From contig NZ_JWHL01000008.1 in NCBI RefSeq assembly GCF_018132105.1, positions 20,063 through 84,062 of the forward strand: a DNA stretch of 64,000 nucleotides, written 5' to 3'. The stretch comes from Methanocalculus chunghsingensis. GTDB lineage: Archaea; Halobacteriota; Methanomicrobia; Methanomicrobiales; Methanocorpusculaceae. Shown one piece after another: positions 53,297-62,187 of the stretch (position 1 is its first letter; the number at the start of each line of letters is the position of its first letter). The position numbers and the translations under genes are program-made. Under the pieces are notes generated by a model that was not told where the DNA came from, ran no database searches, and was given only the letters and a program-made list of their open reading frames with translations.

Positions 53297-54529
53297 TCAT
53301 ATTGAATCGATGAAAATTCCTATCCTTCGAATAGCCTCCTCCAGATCCATACGTGAAGCGGCATAGGCACAACGGACATGACCGATCCCTGAGGATCCGA
53401 AGGCCCTGCCGGGTACGACAGCAACCTGCTGCTCGATGAGGAGACGTTCAGCGAACTCTTCGTCCGTGAGACCGGTTCCTTCAATCGATGGGAATGCATA
53501 AAATGCACCCTTTGGAAGATGACAGGGGAGGCCTATTCTGTTGAGACCTGCAACGAAGAGGTTTCTTCGCATCCTGAACTCTGCTACCATCCGGTCTTTT
53601 GCATCCTCAGCCCCTCGTAATGCCTCAATTGCAGCATACTGTGCCATCGTCGGGCTACTGAGCATCGCATACTGGTGAATCTTCAATGCCGCACCTGCGA
53701 TCTCGGAAGGTGCACAGAGATATCCGACACGCCAGCCGGTCATGGAGTATGCCTTTGAAAAACCATTCAGGGTGATCGTCTTCTCACGAAGAGTTTCAAT
53801 TGAGGCGGGAGAGACATGGCGGCCTTCATAAGTGAGCTCTGAGTAGATCTCGTCAGAGAGGAGAAGAAGATCGTGATCGACGATGATGTCACTGATCGCT
53901 TTGAGATCATCCCTCCCCATCACTCCGCCGGAGGGGTTGTTTGGATAGTTGATCATCAGAAGTTTCGTCTTCTTTGTCACCTTCTCAAGGAGTGCATCCG
54001 GGGTTACACGGAATTCATCCTCTGCCGGGCAGGGGAGTGCAACAGGAATACCGCCTGCAAGCATGACACAGGGGGCATATGAGACATAACAGGGATCTGC
54101 GACGAGTACCTCATCACCGGGATCGACAACAGCCCGGACTGCCAGATCAAGACCTTCAGAGACACCGGTTGTTATGATGATTTCATCATCCGGATCATAA
54201 TCCGTATTATAGTGCTGGCTCAGATAAGATGAGACGAGATCGCGAAGCTCCTGGAGGCCCTTGTTTGAGGTATACGAGGTTATGCCCTTTTCGATAGAAT
54301 CGATCCCGGCAACGGCGATGTTCCATGGAGTGTTAAAGTCGGGCTCCCCGACTCCGAGTGAGATGACATCATCCATCGTGAGAAGAAGATCAAAAAATTT
54401 TCTGATACCCGATGGTGGGATCCCTTCAGCCCGTTGTGAGATGTAGCTCCTCGGGACCTTCTCCTCTGGGATCTCAGAAGCTGTACGGGAGACGTTCGAG
54501 CCCTTCGCTTCTCTGTAATTCACAGCCAT
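53297..54529 (-). CDS. PLP-dependent aminotransferase, class I (aspartate/aromatic type)
   Basis: A 410-residue fold-type I aminotransferase. Characteristic parts are the entry loop GIPPSGIRKFFDL, ISLGVGEPDFNTPW, NYPNNPSGGVM, SDEIYSELTYEG and the PLP-lysine motif TLNGFSKAYSMTGWRVGY near residue 248, with AYAASRMDLEEAI binding the carboxylate near the end. The conserved start would be near residue 26; the only start codon is ATG 54529, so the protein has a short N-terminal extension that overlaps the upstream Lrp gene by 56 bases. The amino donor is probably glutamate or aspartate. Confidence 0.93.
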   Translation of the reverse strand: MAVNYREAKGSNVSRTASEIPEEKVPRSYISQRAEGIPPSGIRKFFDLLLTMDDVISLGVGEPDFNTPWNIAVAGIDSIEKGITSYTSNKGLQELRDLVSSYLSQHYNTDYDPDDEIIITTGVSEGLDLAVRAVVDPGDEVLVADPCYVSYAPCVMLAGGIPVALPCPAEDEFRVTPDALLEKVTKKTKLLMINYPNNPSGGVMGRDDLKAISDIIVDHDLLLLSDEIYSELTYEGRHVSPASIETLREKTITLNGFSKAYSMTGWRVGYLCAPSEIAGAALKIHQYAMLSSPTMAQYAAIEALRGAEDAKDRMVAEFRMRRNLFVAGLNRIGLPCHLPKGAFYAFPSIEGTGLTDEEFAERLLIEQQVAVVPGRAFGSSGIGHVRCAYAASRMDLEEAIRRIGIFIDSI

Positions 54530-54965
54530 GCTCCTTGTAGGTCTTCATTACGATATGGGTTACCGTCTCCTTGATATTCTCAAGTGAGGCGATCTGTCCT
54601 GATACAAACTCAGCGATCTCCTGCATCGTCCTGCCGGTGACGATGACCTGAAAATCATATGTTCCGGTGACGAGGCGAAGAGATTTGACCTCGGGAAATC
54701 GTGCGATTCGATCTGCGATACGATCATATCCGAACTCACGCTCAGGACTGACTTTCAGTTCGACAAGAGCGACAACGCCGTCCTCACCGGCCTTCTTCCA
54801 GTCGATGATGGCGGTATATTTCCGGAGTACCCCCGCTTTTTCAAGTGTGCCAATCCGTGCCTGAACCTCCGAGGGGGAGAGGCTCAGCATCGTTCCAAGA
54901 TCTTCTGCTCCGACACGGGAGTCGGATTCAAGAACACGTAGGATCTCCCTGTCTTTTTCATCCAT
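54474..54965 (-). CDS. Lrp/AsnC-family transcription regulator
   Basis: A 163-residue regulator. ATG 54965 is chosen because AGGTGA lies six bases upstream; GTG 54974 overlapping the cdc6 stop is the alternative. Residues 5-50 form the helix-turn-helix (REILRVLESDSRVGAEDLG) and residues 65-140 the ligand-binding RAM domain (ALVELKVSPER, VTGTYDFQVIVTG). It overlaps the aminotransferase gene, which suggests control of amino-acid metabolism including that gene, a common arrangement in archaea. Confidence 0.92.
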   Translation of the reverse strand: MDEKDREILRVLESDSRVGAEDLGTMLSLSPSEVQARIGTLEKAGVLRKYTAIIDWKKAGEDGVVALVELKVSPEREFGYDRIADRIARFPEVKSLRLVTGTYDFQVIVTGRTMQEIAEFVSGQIASLENIKETVTHIVMKTYKEHGCELQRSEGLERLPYSF

Positions 54966-54970
54966 AATCT

Positions 54971-56299
54971 TCACCTAAAGAGTTTACCTGCCTGCTCTTC
55001 ATTATATCGGGAGATACGGTGTTCAACCAGCCGCTGATCATTCATGATCACATCCCAGATACGATCCGTTGCGGCATCGAACGTGATCTCCTTGGTTCTT
55101 CCGTACCGTCCTTTGGATACGACACGGGTTGATATGACTCCGAGCATATTTAATTCACTGATGAGATCGGTGACCCTGCGATGGGTAAGCGTCTCAAGTG
55201 AAAGCTCTCTTGTGATCTCCCGGTAAAGACGCATCACTTCACCACTGGTGAAGACCTTCTGGTTTATGCGATGAAGGAGGAGCATCGCATAGAGGACTAC
55301 CTTACTCTGTGTCGGAAGGGTTGAGATGCACTCAACCATGCTGTCTGTCTCGATTTTATCCTGTGCCTGGCGGACATGACGATCCGTGACGCGATCTTCG
55401 CTTGCCCGGTCAGCAAGTTCCCCTGAAACCCTGAAAAGGTCGAGCGCCCGGCGGGCATCTCCATGCTCCTGTGCTGCGAGTGCTGCACAGAGCGGGATAA
55501 CACTCTCATCAAGGACCCCTTCAACAAATGCGACATCGGATCGTTGCTTCAGGATATCAATGAGCTGTGGTGCGTTGTACGGGGGGAAGACGATCTCCTC
55601 TTCGGAGAGGGAGGAGAGGACACGGGGATCGAGGAAGTCAGTGAATCTGAGATCGTTTGAGATTCCGATGATACAGACCTTTGAGCGTTCAAGATCAGAA
55701 TTGATCCGTGTGAGATTGTAAAGTGTCTCATCTCCACTTTTTTTGACGAGTTTATCAATCTCGTCGAGGATGATGACAAGGACACCGCCTGTATTTTCGA
55801 GGACATTCTTCAACTCTGCATAGACCTGATCGGTTGGCCATCCTGTCATCGGAATATGTGTTTTGACACGATCAGAAGCGAGATGTTCGGTGTCGGTGAT
55901 CAGCTTTGCTATCTGTGCAAGAACTCTGTATTGAGTGTCAATTACTTCACAATTTAAATGAACAACCCGGCAGGATGTATTCATCTGGCCACTTGCATTT
56001 TCAAGTTCCGATCCAACGTACCGGGCACACGCAGTCTTGCCGGTCCCGGTTTTGCCATATATAAGGATGTTGGAGGGGGTTTCATTCTGAAGTGAGGGCG
56101 CAAGAATGGCAGCGATTGAGTCGATTTGTGGTCGACGGTGAGGAAGAATGGATGGCCTGTAGCTATGCCTGAGAACTTCCCTGTTTTTGAATATTTTGTT
56201 GTTTCCCAGGTATTTTTTAAAAAGACCAAGTGAATGACCATCGTTATCTGTCGTAAAATCCCCTCCGTTGGATTGTCCTGCTGTGAGATGAGTAATCAT
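54971..56299 (-). CDS. cdc6: Replication initiator Orc1/Cdc6
   Basis: A 442-residue AAA+ protein. Walker A is IYGKTGTGKTACA near residue 81, Walker B VIILDEIDKLVKK near 177, sensor 1 CIIGISNDLRF near 206 and the arginine region RVLSSLSEEE after it; the C-terminal winged helix (about 330-425) contains KVVLYAMLLLHRI and LETLTHRRVTDLISELNMLG. It binds origin recognition boxes and opens the adjacent A+T-rich element. Two boxes lie directly in its own promoter, so autoregulation is likely. Confidence 0.96.
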   Translation of the reverse strand: MITHLTAGQSNGGDFTTDNDGHSLGLFKKYLGNNKIFKNREVLRHSYRPSILPHRRPQIDSIAAILAPSLQNETPSNILIYGKTGTGKTACARYVGSELENASGQMNTSCRVVHLNCEVIDTQYRVLAQIAKLITDTEHLASDRVKTHIPMTGWPTDQVYAELKNVLENTGGVLVIILDEIDKLVKKSGDETLYNLTRINSDLERSKVCIIGISNDLRFTDFLDPRVLSSLSEEEIVFPPYNAPQLIDILKQRSDVAFVEGVLDESVIPLCAALAAQEHGDARRALDLFRVSGELADRASEDRVTDRHVRQAQDKIETDSMVECISTLPTQSKVVLYAMLLLHRINQKVFTSGEVMRLYREITRELSLETLTHRRVTDLISELNMLGVISTRVVSKGRYGRTKEITFDAATDRIWDVIMNDQRLVEHRISRYNEEQAGKLFR

Positions 56300-56320
56300 A
56301 TGATAATCTCCGCACTATTA

Positions 56321-56345
56321 AACCCCACTATTTCCACTGGAGGTA
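56321..56345 (-). promoter_or_regulatory. Origin recognition box 1
   Basis: Plus strand CCCCACTATTTCCACTGGAG (from 56323) contains the G-run (as C) and the core TTTCCACTGGA. It lies just downstream of the cdc6 TATA box, over the expected transcript start. Confidence 0.85.
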
Positions 56346-56364
56346 CACTATTCAACAATCCATC

Positions 56365-56374
56365 AAAAATATAT
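56365..56374 (-). promoter_or_regulatory. TATA box of cdc6
   Basis: Minus strand ATATATTTTT lies between origin boxes 1 and 2, about 70 bases before the ATG, so both boxes flank the promoter core. Confidence 0.5.
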
Positions 56375-56399
56375 GACCCCTTTATTTCCACTGGAACCT
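56375..56399 (-). promoter_or_regulatory. Origin recognition box 2
   Basis: Plus strand CCCCTTTATTTCCACTGGAA (from 56377) is one of the two best copies, identical over 20 bases to the box at 57107-57131. Confidence 0.88.
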
Positions 56400-56594
56400 C
56401 ACTCTCCGGACGCGAGGTAAAAGGTTCGTTCTGCTATGGTAAAATATGACCGTTGATCGGATGATTTTGTGGTTTCCGATGCAGATAACCGGATCGATCA
56501 GAATTACTGTTTATTGGATGTGAATATCTGTTTGGAGGGAGAGATGACGAAATCTGATTTTTGTAATAGAAGAGGAGGACCCGGCTGACCCCTA

Positions 56595-56615
56595 CCCCTT
56601 AATTTCGAGTGGAGG
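56595..56615 (-). promoter_or_regulatory. Degenerate origin box
   Basis: CCCCTTAATTTCGAGTGGAG keeps the C-run and most of the core; the two central C positions are G. Same orientation as boxes 1 and 2. Confidence 0.5.
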
Positions 56616-56755
56616 AGTTTTAGAAGGATAGGATGATCTGTGGCTGATCAAAATGAGGCAAAGTGAAAAATGAGACAGAATAGTCATTTGTAAATTTGAG
56701 AGTATAGTATATATACATATCTGTTTGATGTACAAACATCACAAAGGAACAATAT

Positions 56756-56872
56756 ACAAGAAAATAAAAAATTTTTAATAACATATTTTTAAAAAAATAA
56801 ATAGTATCATTAATTAGTAATATATTAAATAAATTAAATAATTTGTTTTTAGTTTTAGTTTAATTATAGAAT
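56756..56872. other. A+T-rich duplex-unwinding element of the origin
   Basis: Over about 115 bases only some eight to ten are G or C. It lies between the left boxes and the box at 56905, the expected place for initial strand opening. Confidence 0.8.
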
Positions 56873-56904
56873 CCCCCATCCCATTCCATCTGATACTTTT
56901 TTTA

Positions 56905-56928
56905 TCTCCAGTGGAAACAAAGGGGTAC
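56905..56928 (+). promoter_or_regulatory. Origin recognition box 3
   Basis: Plus strand CTCCAGTGGAAACAAAGGGG (from 56906) is the canonical box with its G-run, inverted relative to boxes 1 and 2, on the other side of the A+T tract. Confidence 0.9.
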
Positions 56929-57106
56929 CTCCGATCCACCTGGAACTATCCATTCCACGAACTCCGTTTCCCCTTTTTCCATCAGGTATTACCGCCAACT
57001 CCTTCCATTGGAGATTTTATTTCTTCAGCTTCTCCTCGAAAAGTCTCTATACCATGCCGATACTCACATCTGTCAGACATCTACCATTCCCGATCCAAAT
57101 GATTCC

Positions 57107-57131
57107 AAACCCCTTTATTTCCACTGGAAAA
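57107..57131 (-). promoter_or_regulatory. Origin recognition box 4
   Basis: Plus strand CCCCTTTATTTCCACTGGAA (from 57110) is identical over 20 bases to box 2 and in the same orientation, about 105 bases before moaB. Confidence 0.88.
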
Positions 57132-57236
57132 GAGGAGAATCCGGATGGTCTATCCCTCCCCTCTTCATGATAAATCTGATCGATCTCCATCTTCTTTCGA
57201 GAAGATGAGATATACCGGGACGATCAATCACCTCAG

Positions 57237-57728
57237 ATGAGCAAAGAACACCACCGAAAGATCGAAATACGAACCGGGATTGTCACCGTCTCAACAACAA
57301 GAACCGAAGCTGAGGATGTATCAGGAGAGACTATCAAAGCTCTCCTGGTCGAAGCTGGTCTTTCTCCTGTTTTTTACAGCATTATCCCTGATCAGGATGA
57401 TGCAATCCGGCGTACCCTCTATGAGGCAATAAATGAGGCAAACTGTATCATCATCAACGGAGGAACAGGGCTCACTCCTGATGATCGAACGATCGAGGCG
57501 GTCCGACCACTCTTTGATAAAGAGATGGATGGATTTGGAGAGATCTTTCGGCAGTTCAGTATCAGGGAGGTTGGAACCGCCGTTATCCTCTCACGTGCAA
57601 CTGCAGGTCTGATCTCCGGCCGCGCAGTCTTCTGTATACCAGGCTCTACAAAGGCCGTCCGTCTCGCCGTTGCAGAGATCATCATTCCGGAGATAGGCCA
57701 TATCCTCTCCCATGCCCAAAAAAAGTGA
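57237..57728 (+). CDS. moaB: Molybdenum/tungsten cofactor protein MoaB (molybdopterin adenylyltransferase type)
   Basis: A 163-residue protein of the MoaB/MogA fold: GIVTVSTTRTEAEDVSGETI at the N terminus, the nucleotide/pterin loop INGGTGLTPDDRTIEAV near residue 72, and SRATAGLISGRAVFCIPGS near 120. It adenylates molybdopterin before metal insertion. Methanogens need tungsten or molybdenum pterin for formylmethanofuran and formate dehydrogenases. It is the first gene to the right of the origin. Confidence 0.95.
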   Translation: MSKEHHRKIEIRTGIVTVSTTRTEAEDVSGETIKALLVEAGLSPVFYSIIPDQDDAIRRTLYEAINEANCIIINGGTGLTPDDRTIEAVRPLFDKEMDGFGEIFRQFSIREVGTAVILSRATAGLISGRAVFCIPGSTKAVRLAVAEIIIPEIGHILSHAQKK

Positions 57729-57759
57729 AAGCTCCATTCAGAGCCCCTCATTTCCCGTG

Positions 57760-58269
57760 TTATTTCAAAATCTCAAGAAGCGCCGTCCGCTCGATGACCA
57801 GCTCATCGATCCGGTCTCTTCCGACCACTCCAAGTTCTTCATCGGTAATTCCATACAGATCTTTGAGAACGGGGATCCTCTCATCCGGCACTCCCTCTTC
57901 CTCCTGGATGAAGACCATGATCCCAGAGAGTTTCTTCCAGCCATCATCCGATGCGGGAAGAAGCACGACCCATGCAGTCATCTCCCCCTCCGTAAGACCG
58001 AAGTTCATTCCGATTCCGGTCTGCCGCTGGCCGGAGACATAGAGGAGGGCCTCCATCTCAAGGCTTCGTGCGGTCATCCCCCCTTCTTTCTCTGCCCTGA
58101 GGGCATGGCGAACTGCTTTCTCCGCATGTCTGTATCCCGCCATTTTTCCGGCATTCATACAGATGATCCGAAGATCCAGTGACTCTGCAATCTCCCGTAT
58201 TGCATGAAGTACCCCGGGTACAGAATCAACCCTGATCTGTGCCATCCTGATCTGAAAATCGTCATTCAT
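57760..58269 (-). CDS. cgi121: KEOPS complex subunit Cgi121
   Basis: A 169-residue protein with the Cgi121 signature NAGKMAGYRHAEKAVRHAL near residue 39 and LEMEALLYVSGQRQTGIGMNFG near 70. In the KEOPS complex Cgi121 delivers tRNA to Kae1-Bud32 for the t6A modification at position 37. It starts on the stop codon of hel308 (TAATG), an arrangement seen in other archaea. Length is normal. Confidence 0.93.
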   Translation of the reverse strand: MNDDFQIRMAQIRVDSVPGVLHAIREIAESLDLRIICMNAGKMAGYRHAEKAVRHALRAEKEGGMTARSLEMEALLYVSGQRQTGIGMNFGLTEGEMTAWVVLLPASDDGWKKLSGIMVFIQEEEGVPDERIPVLKDLYGITDEELGVVGRDRIDELVIERTALLEILK

Positions 58270-60569
58270 TATTCTTCACCACTCTCCCAGAAATCAAGGC
58301 TCGACTGCTGCGCTCTCCCCTTCTGCTGAAGGAGAGCAGAGACCCCTTTCTTCATCTCCATGGTATCATCCTCCGTACCTGTATCTTTTTTCTTCTTTCT
58401 TCTTCCTCGTTCAGATGTTCCTGAGATCTGATCAAGAATGGACTCGGCAGTCTTCCGCCCGATGATCGGAGCGATCTGATCGATCCCTGCCGCACCAAGG
58501 GCCTCCGGTGTGGTGTATCCGCTGTTGAAGAGCTGGCGTGCCCTGATACGACCGATCCCCCGGAGCCTGATGAGTGGAAGGAGTTCTTCCTTTACCCCGT
58601 TCTTCACCCGTATCTCAAGGTCGCATACATCCTTGGATAGGGCGGGAATCTCTCTCCGGCAGATCTCGCGGGTTGCATGAATAAGCCAGAGAATGCCCTC
58701 GACGACTCCGTGGATATCTCCAGGCCCGATCCCGAACCGTTCTGTGATCATCTCGATTGGAACCTCATCGATCCAGTTCTCAAGGACGAGGGCGTTCTTG
58801 ATGGCGCAGGCGATCTCTTCATATCCAAGCCATGGGCATGCATCCTCAGCCCTCCCAATAAGAAACTCCCCTTCCCGCTCCTCTGCAACCGTCTCGATCA
58901 GTTCTGCATCGGCGGATCGGAGATAAAGACGGAACATATCGGGGGTGGCTGAGAGGAGGTGGAGGATTCCGAAGGGGGTGATCGTCTCCTGCCCTTCTCT
59001 CTCGTATCCCCGGAGCTGATCTGCGATCATCACCGCTGATCGCGGATCGAGGTAGAGGCGTGAGGTGAGCTCTCCAAACTGAGTCGCTTCAAGCCTGGAA
59101 CCGAGATCCACGATCATCTCCATCTCTTCGAGATCCCGGATAACGCGGGTGATCAACCGATCCAGATACTGGAGATTTTTATGTCTGGTAGCATAGAAAC
59201 TTCCCCTGAAGAAGCTGGTTACGGCCTTTGTATCTCCCGCCTCCCTGGTCGCGACAAGGGCCAGGATACGTGAGAGGAGCGTGGATCGTTTTGCACACTG
59301 TGAATCGATATCCTCGGCCTGCGCATGGATGAACTCCTCAAAGAGTTTCTTTTCTGATCGAGGATCTTTTCCTATCAGGATCGCTTCACCATAGGGATCA
59401 AGGCCGGGCCTCCCGGCCCGCCCCGCCATCTGCCTGTACTCCCGTACAGGAATCGGGACCATCCCCTCTCCAGCCTGGAATCTGTGGATGTCACGGATGA
59501 TGACACGCCGCGCCGGGAGGTTCAGCCCGGCTGCAAGTGTCGGCGTCGAGGCGATCACCCGGATCGCCCCTCTCCGGAACCCATCCTCGACAAGCCTTCT
59601 GACATCCCGGGAGAGGCCTGCATGGTGAAACGCTGCTCCATGCCTGATGCAGAGGGCAAGTGTTTCGCCGACTGAGCTGTCGTCGCTCCCTTCCACAGCA
59701 TCTGCAATCCTCGTCAGTTCAGGTTCATCAAGCCGAAGCGCAGCCGAAATCCGTTTCGCGGTCCCTTCTGCATTTCTCCGTGATGAGACGAAGACGAGTG
59801 CCTGCCCCCCTTCTGCAATGGTATCGAGGCAGAGGTTTGTGTCAGCGTCCTTCTTCGGGGATGGCACCTCTCTCTCCCCATCATCAAACGCAATCCTTCC
59901 TTTATAGTAGACTCCCTCCCTGAGGCTGACAGGTCGCCAGGCAGAGTCGACGAGGCCTGCATCGAGCCACTTTGCAAGCTCTTTTGGATTTCCGATCGTG
60001 GCTGAGAGACCTATCACCTGGATGGCCGGGTTTCTGCTCCGCATCGTTGTGATGACCATCTCAAGGGTTGCCCCCCGGCTCTCATCACCGATGAGGTGAA
60101 CCTCATCAAGGACGATCAGGCTGACCGAATCGATCCATCCTGCCCGGTTCCTCAGGAGTGAATCAACCTTCTCCGAGGTTGCAACGATGATATCGGATCT
60201 CCCAAGCCTCTCGTCCTTCCGGTCGAAATCCCCGGTTGCGATCCCGACCCTGACCCCTTTTCCAGAGAAATCCTCATACTTCTCGCTTGCCAGTGCTTTG
60301 AGAGGGACGACATAGAGGCATTTTCCACCTTGCGCAATCTGGTGATGCATCGCCATCTCTGCAACAAGGGTTTTGCCACTTGCAGTCGGGATGGTAATCA
60401 GGAGGTTTCTCCCTTCAAAGAGCCCCTCGCTGATACAGGTGATCTGTGGAGGATAGAGGGCGGTGATCCCGGCTGCTGCATACCGTTCCCTGAGGGGTTC
60501 CGGAATCGGAAGGAGATCGAGATCCCCCTCTGGAACCCCTTCATTTCCACTGGAATGCTCTTCTGTCAC
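58269..60569 (-). CDS. hel308: Superfamily 2 DNA helicase Hel308
   Basis: A 766-residue ATP-dependent 3'-5' helicase that acts at stalled replication forks. Motifs in order: Q-motif-like region and YPPQITCISEG, Walker A PTASGKTLVAEM near residue 62, DEVH near 151, SATIGNP near 193, VFVSSRRNAEGTAKRI near 260, ASTPTLAAGLNLPARRVII near 340 and the QMAGRAGRPG motif VI near 385; a winged helix, ratchet domain and C-terminal helix-hairpin-helix (RLRGIGRIRARQLFNSGY) follow. Length is slightly above average because of a charged C-terminal tail. An origin recognition box lies in its first codons. Confidence 0.97.
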   Translation of the reverse strand: MTEEHSSGNEGVPEGDLDLLPIPEPLRERYAAAGITALYPPQITCISEGLFEGRNLLITIPTASGKTLVAEMAMHHQIAQGGKCLYVVPLKALASEKYEDFSGKGVRVGIATGDFDRKDERLGRSDIIVATSEKVDSLLRNRAGWIDSVSLIVLDEVHLIGDESRGATLEMVITTMRSRNPAIQVIGLSATIGNPKELAKWLDAGLVDSAWRPVSLREGVYYKGRIAFDDGEREVPSPKKDADTNLCLDTIAEGGQALVFVSSRRNAEGTAKRISAALRLDEPELTRIADAVEGSDDSSVGETLALCIRHGAAFHHAGLSRDVRRLVEDGFRRGAIRVIASTPTLAAGLNLPARRVIIRDIHRFQAGEGMVPIPVREYRQMAGRAGRPGLDPYGEAILIGKDPRSEKKLFEEFIHAQAEDIDSQCAKRSTLLSRILALVATREAGDTKAVTSFFRGSFYATRHKNLQYLDRLITRVIRDLEEMEMIVDLGSRLEATQFGELTSRLYLDPRSAVMIADQLRGYEREGQETITPFGILHLLSATPDMFRLYLRSADAELIETVAEEREGEFLIGRAEDACPWLGYEEIACAIKNALVLENWIDEVPIEMITERFGIGPGDIHGVVEGILWLIHATREICRREIPALSKDVCDLEIRVKNGVKEELLPLIRLRGIGRIRARQLFNSGYTTPEALGAAGIDQIAPIIGRKTAESILDQISGTSERGRRKKKKDTGTEDDTMEMKKGVSALLQQKGRAQQSSLDFWESGEE
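60534..60557 (-). promoter_or_regulatory. Isolated origin recognition box within the hel308 start
   Basis: Plus strand CCCCTTCATTTCCACTGGAA (from 60536) differs from origin boxes 2 and 4 at one base of 20. It spans codons 5-12 of hel308, about 3.4 kb from the origin. Confidence 0.75.
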
Positions 60570-60782
60570 TGGGAATCACATCGATAATTATATGAACGTA
60601 TTTATTATTGATTGTAATAAATTTTTTACCATTTATTTAATTCAATTCATGAATTCTTACAATGGTCATAATACTGCTCTCTATGTACCTTGGAAAAAAT
60701 TGCATGAGAGCAGTTATTTTTCCAATAGAGATCTCCTTTTGATCGACTCTCTCCTCTGGTACATCTCCAATTGAAGCTCTAA

Positions 60783-61325
60783 TCAGTAGTAGGAACTGAT
60801 GAGATCCTGCTTTGCCTCTTTCTTTCTCCGGTCAAGGAATGAGAAGACATTTCCATGTTCTGCTCCCTCGACAAGCATCTCGATAGCCTTTCGTGCGGTG
60901 ATGACCGGCTCAGGGAGTCCGATAATCCCGACGGTCTTTCCATAGATCGAGATGGTGGTATCGGTCATATTCTCGATCTGCGTTCGTGCTTTTCCGTCAC
61001 GGCCGATGATCCGCCCACGGATCCTGTTCATCTTCTGTGGGGTATCAGCGACATGCGAGAGATCGAGGAGATCCAGGATGATATCATCATCGTCAAAGAG
61101 TCGGAATGCCCGCTCTGGTGAAAAACCACGCCCAAGAGCACGGATCACTTCGGTTGCACGCAATACGCCGATGGCATCCTCCCCTTCAATGGTCACGAGG
61201 CCTTCTCCACTGTCTATGCTTATTGTCGCCTGAGCCTTTTCCTCGATGGATCTTCGTGTTTCCCCGCCCTTTCCTATGATGACACCGATCCGATCGGAGG
61301 CCACCTTCAGTTCCTGTATCGTCAT
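60783..61325 (-). CDS. KH-domain RNA-binding protein (archaeal Dim2/Pno1-like)
   Basis: A 180-residue protein with two KH domains: DRIGVIIGKGGETRRSIEE near residue 11 and NRIRGRIIGRDGKARTQIE near residue 100, both with the GxxG loop (GKGG, GRDG). Homologues in eukaryotes (Pno1/Dim2) act in small-subunit ribosome assembly, and archaeal members lie next to rio1 as here, 18 bases downstream. A role in 16S rRNA maturation is likely. Confidence 0.93.
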   Translation of the reverse strand: MTIQELKVASDRIGVIIGKGGETRRSIEEKAQATISIDSGEGLVTIEGEDAIGVLRATEVIRALGRGFSPERAFRLFDDDDIILDLLDLSHVADTPQKMNRIRGRIIGRDGKARTQIENMTDTTISIYGKTVGIIGLPEPVITARKAIEMLVEGAEHGNVFSFLDRRKKEAKQDLISSYY

Positions 61326-61343
61326 ATGCTTCTCCTCTATAAT

Positions 61344-62150
61344 TTATGGGGTGAAGAAGTCTTCACCAACGATCCCTCTGAGGATCTCATGTTCGTCGAG
61401 TGTCTCACACCAGCTCCCAAAATACCTGTTCATATTCTGGATATCACGGAAGAGGAACCTGTGTGCCGATGGGTGATCCGGTGTGACCGCCTGCCCCATA
61501 TCGATGAGCCAGAGTTTTCCCCCTCCATGGAGGATATTATACTCTGAGAGGTCACCATGGACGAGCCTGGCCTTCTGGTACAGGTCGGTGATAAGACCAA
61601 GCACTTCAATGTACCCTGCCTCCGGATCATCGACCGGGTTGAGGCGGAGCTGGGGATAAGGTACTTCATCCTTCCCGATGAAGTCCATGATCAGGATATT
61701 CCGATCAAAAGCGATCGGCTCCGGCACAGGGAGGCCCACGTCAAGAGCCCGTTTCAGATTTGAGAACTCTTTCTTTGTCCATGCAAAGATGATATTCTTC
61801 TTATTCTTCCTGATGCTGGCGAATCTTGGATCTCCGAGGATATAATCACTCATTACATTAAAATTGCCGGTACGAATCCGGTAGATCTTAATGACGCAGT
61901 CGAGATCGTCTCCCCGCTTGGCAATGAAGACATTCGCCTCTTTTCCCGTTGATATTGATCCTCCGACTGCATTGATCACCTTCCTGTTGGCGAGTTTATA
62001 AAGTGCGAGAAGGGTGACTTCATCAAAGACCTCATCCCTGACCTTCCGCTGGTCGGTGTCACGGATCCGGATACCCATCCTGGATAACTCCCGATCGAGT
62101 TCTTCTATGCGGCTGTCGGTTTTTTTGGTCTCTTCTCCCCTTCGTCCCAT
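61344..62150 (-). CDS. rio1: RIO1-type serine protein kinase
   Basis: A 268-residue atypical kinase. ATG 62150 is chosen because it lies 38 bases after tyrS with a purine-rich GGAGAG upstream; the frame extends to 62309 inside tyrS without support. Motifs are the RIO nucleotide loop GGSISTGKEANVFIAKRG, catalytic LVHGDLSEYNILH with the essential Asp and Asn, and the metal-binding LIDMGQAV. RIO1 acts in late small-subunit ribosome maturation. It forms a cluster with tyrS and the KH protein. Confidence 0.95.
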   Translation of the reverse strand: MGRRGEETKKTDSRIEELDRELSRMGIRIRDTDQRKVRDEVFDEVTLLALYKLANRKVINAVGGSISTGKEANVFIAKRGDDLDCVIKIYRIRTGNFNVMSDYILGDPRFASIRKNKKNIIFAWTKKEFSNLKRALDVGLPVPEPIAFDRNILIMDFIGKDEVPYPQLRLNPVDDPEAGYIEVLGLITDLYQKARLVHGDLSEYNILHGGGKLWLIDMGQAVTPDHPSAHRFLFRDIQNMNRYFGSWCETLDEHEILRGIVGEDFFTP

Positions 62151-62187
62151 CTCCTCACACTCTCCTTTTCCCCTTGTTCCTCTCTCT

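Larger units (their letters stand above)
56300..57236. other. Replication origin (oriC) next to orc1/cdc6
   Basis: This 937-base gene-free region has the layout of euryarchaeal origins: origin recognition boxes with a G-run and TTCCACTGGA core at 56321-56345, 56375-56399 and 56905-56928, with the first two in opposite orientation to the third and their G-runs pointing away from the middle; a long A+T tract at 56756-56872; another box at 57107-57131 and a degenerate one at 56595-56615. The initiator gene cdc6 is adjacent. Genes on the two sides point away from it. It contains no convincing reading frame. Confidence 0.9.
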
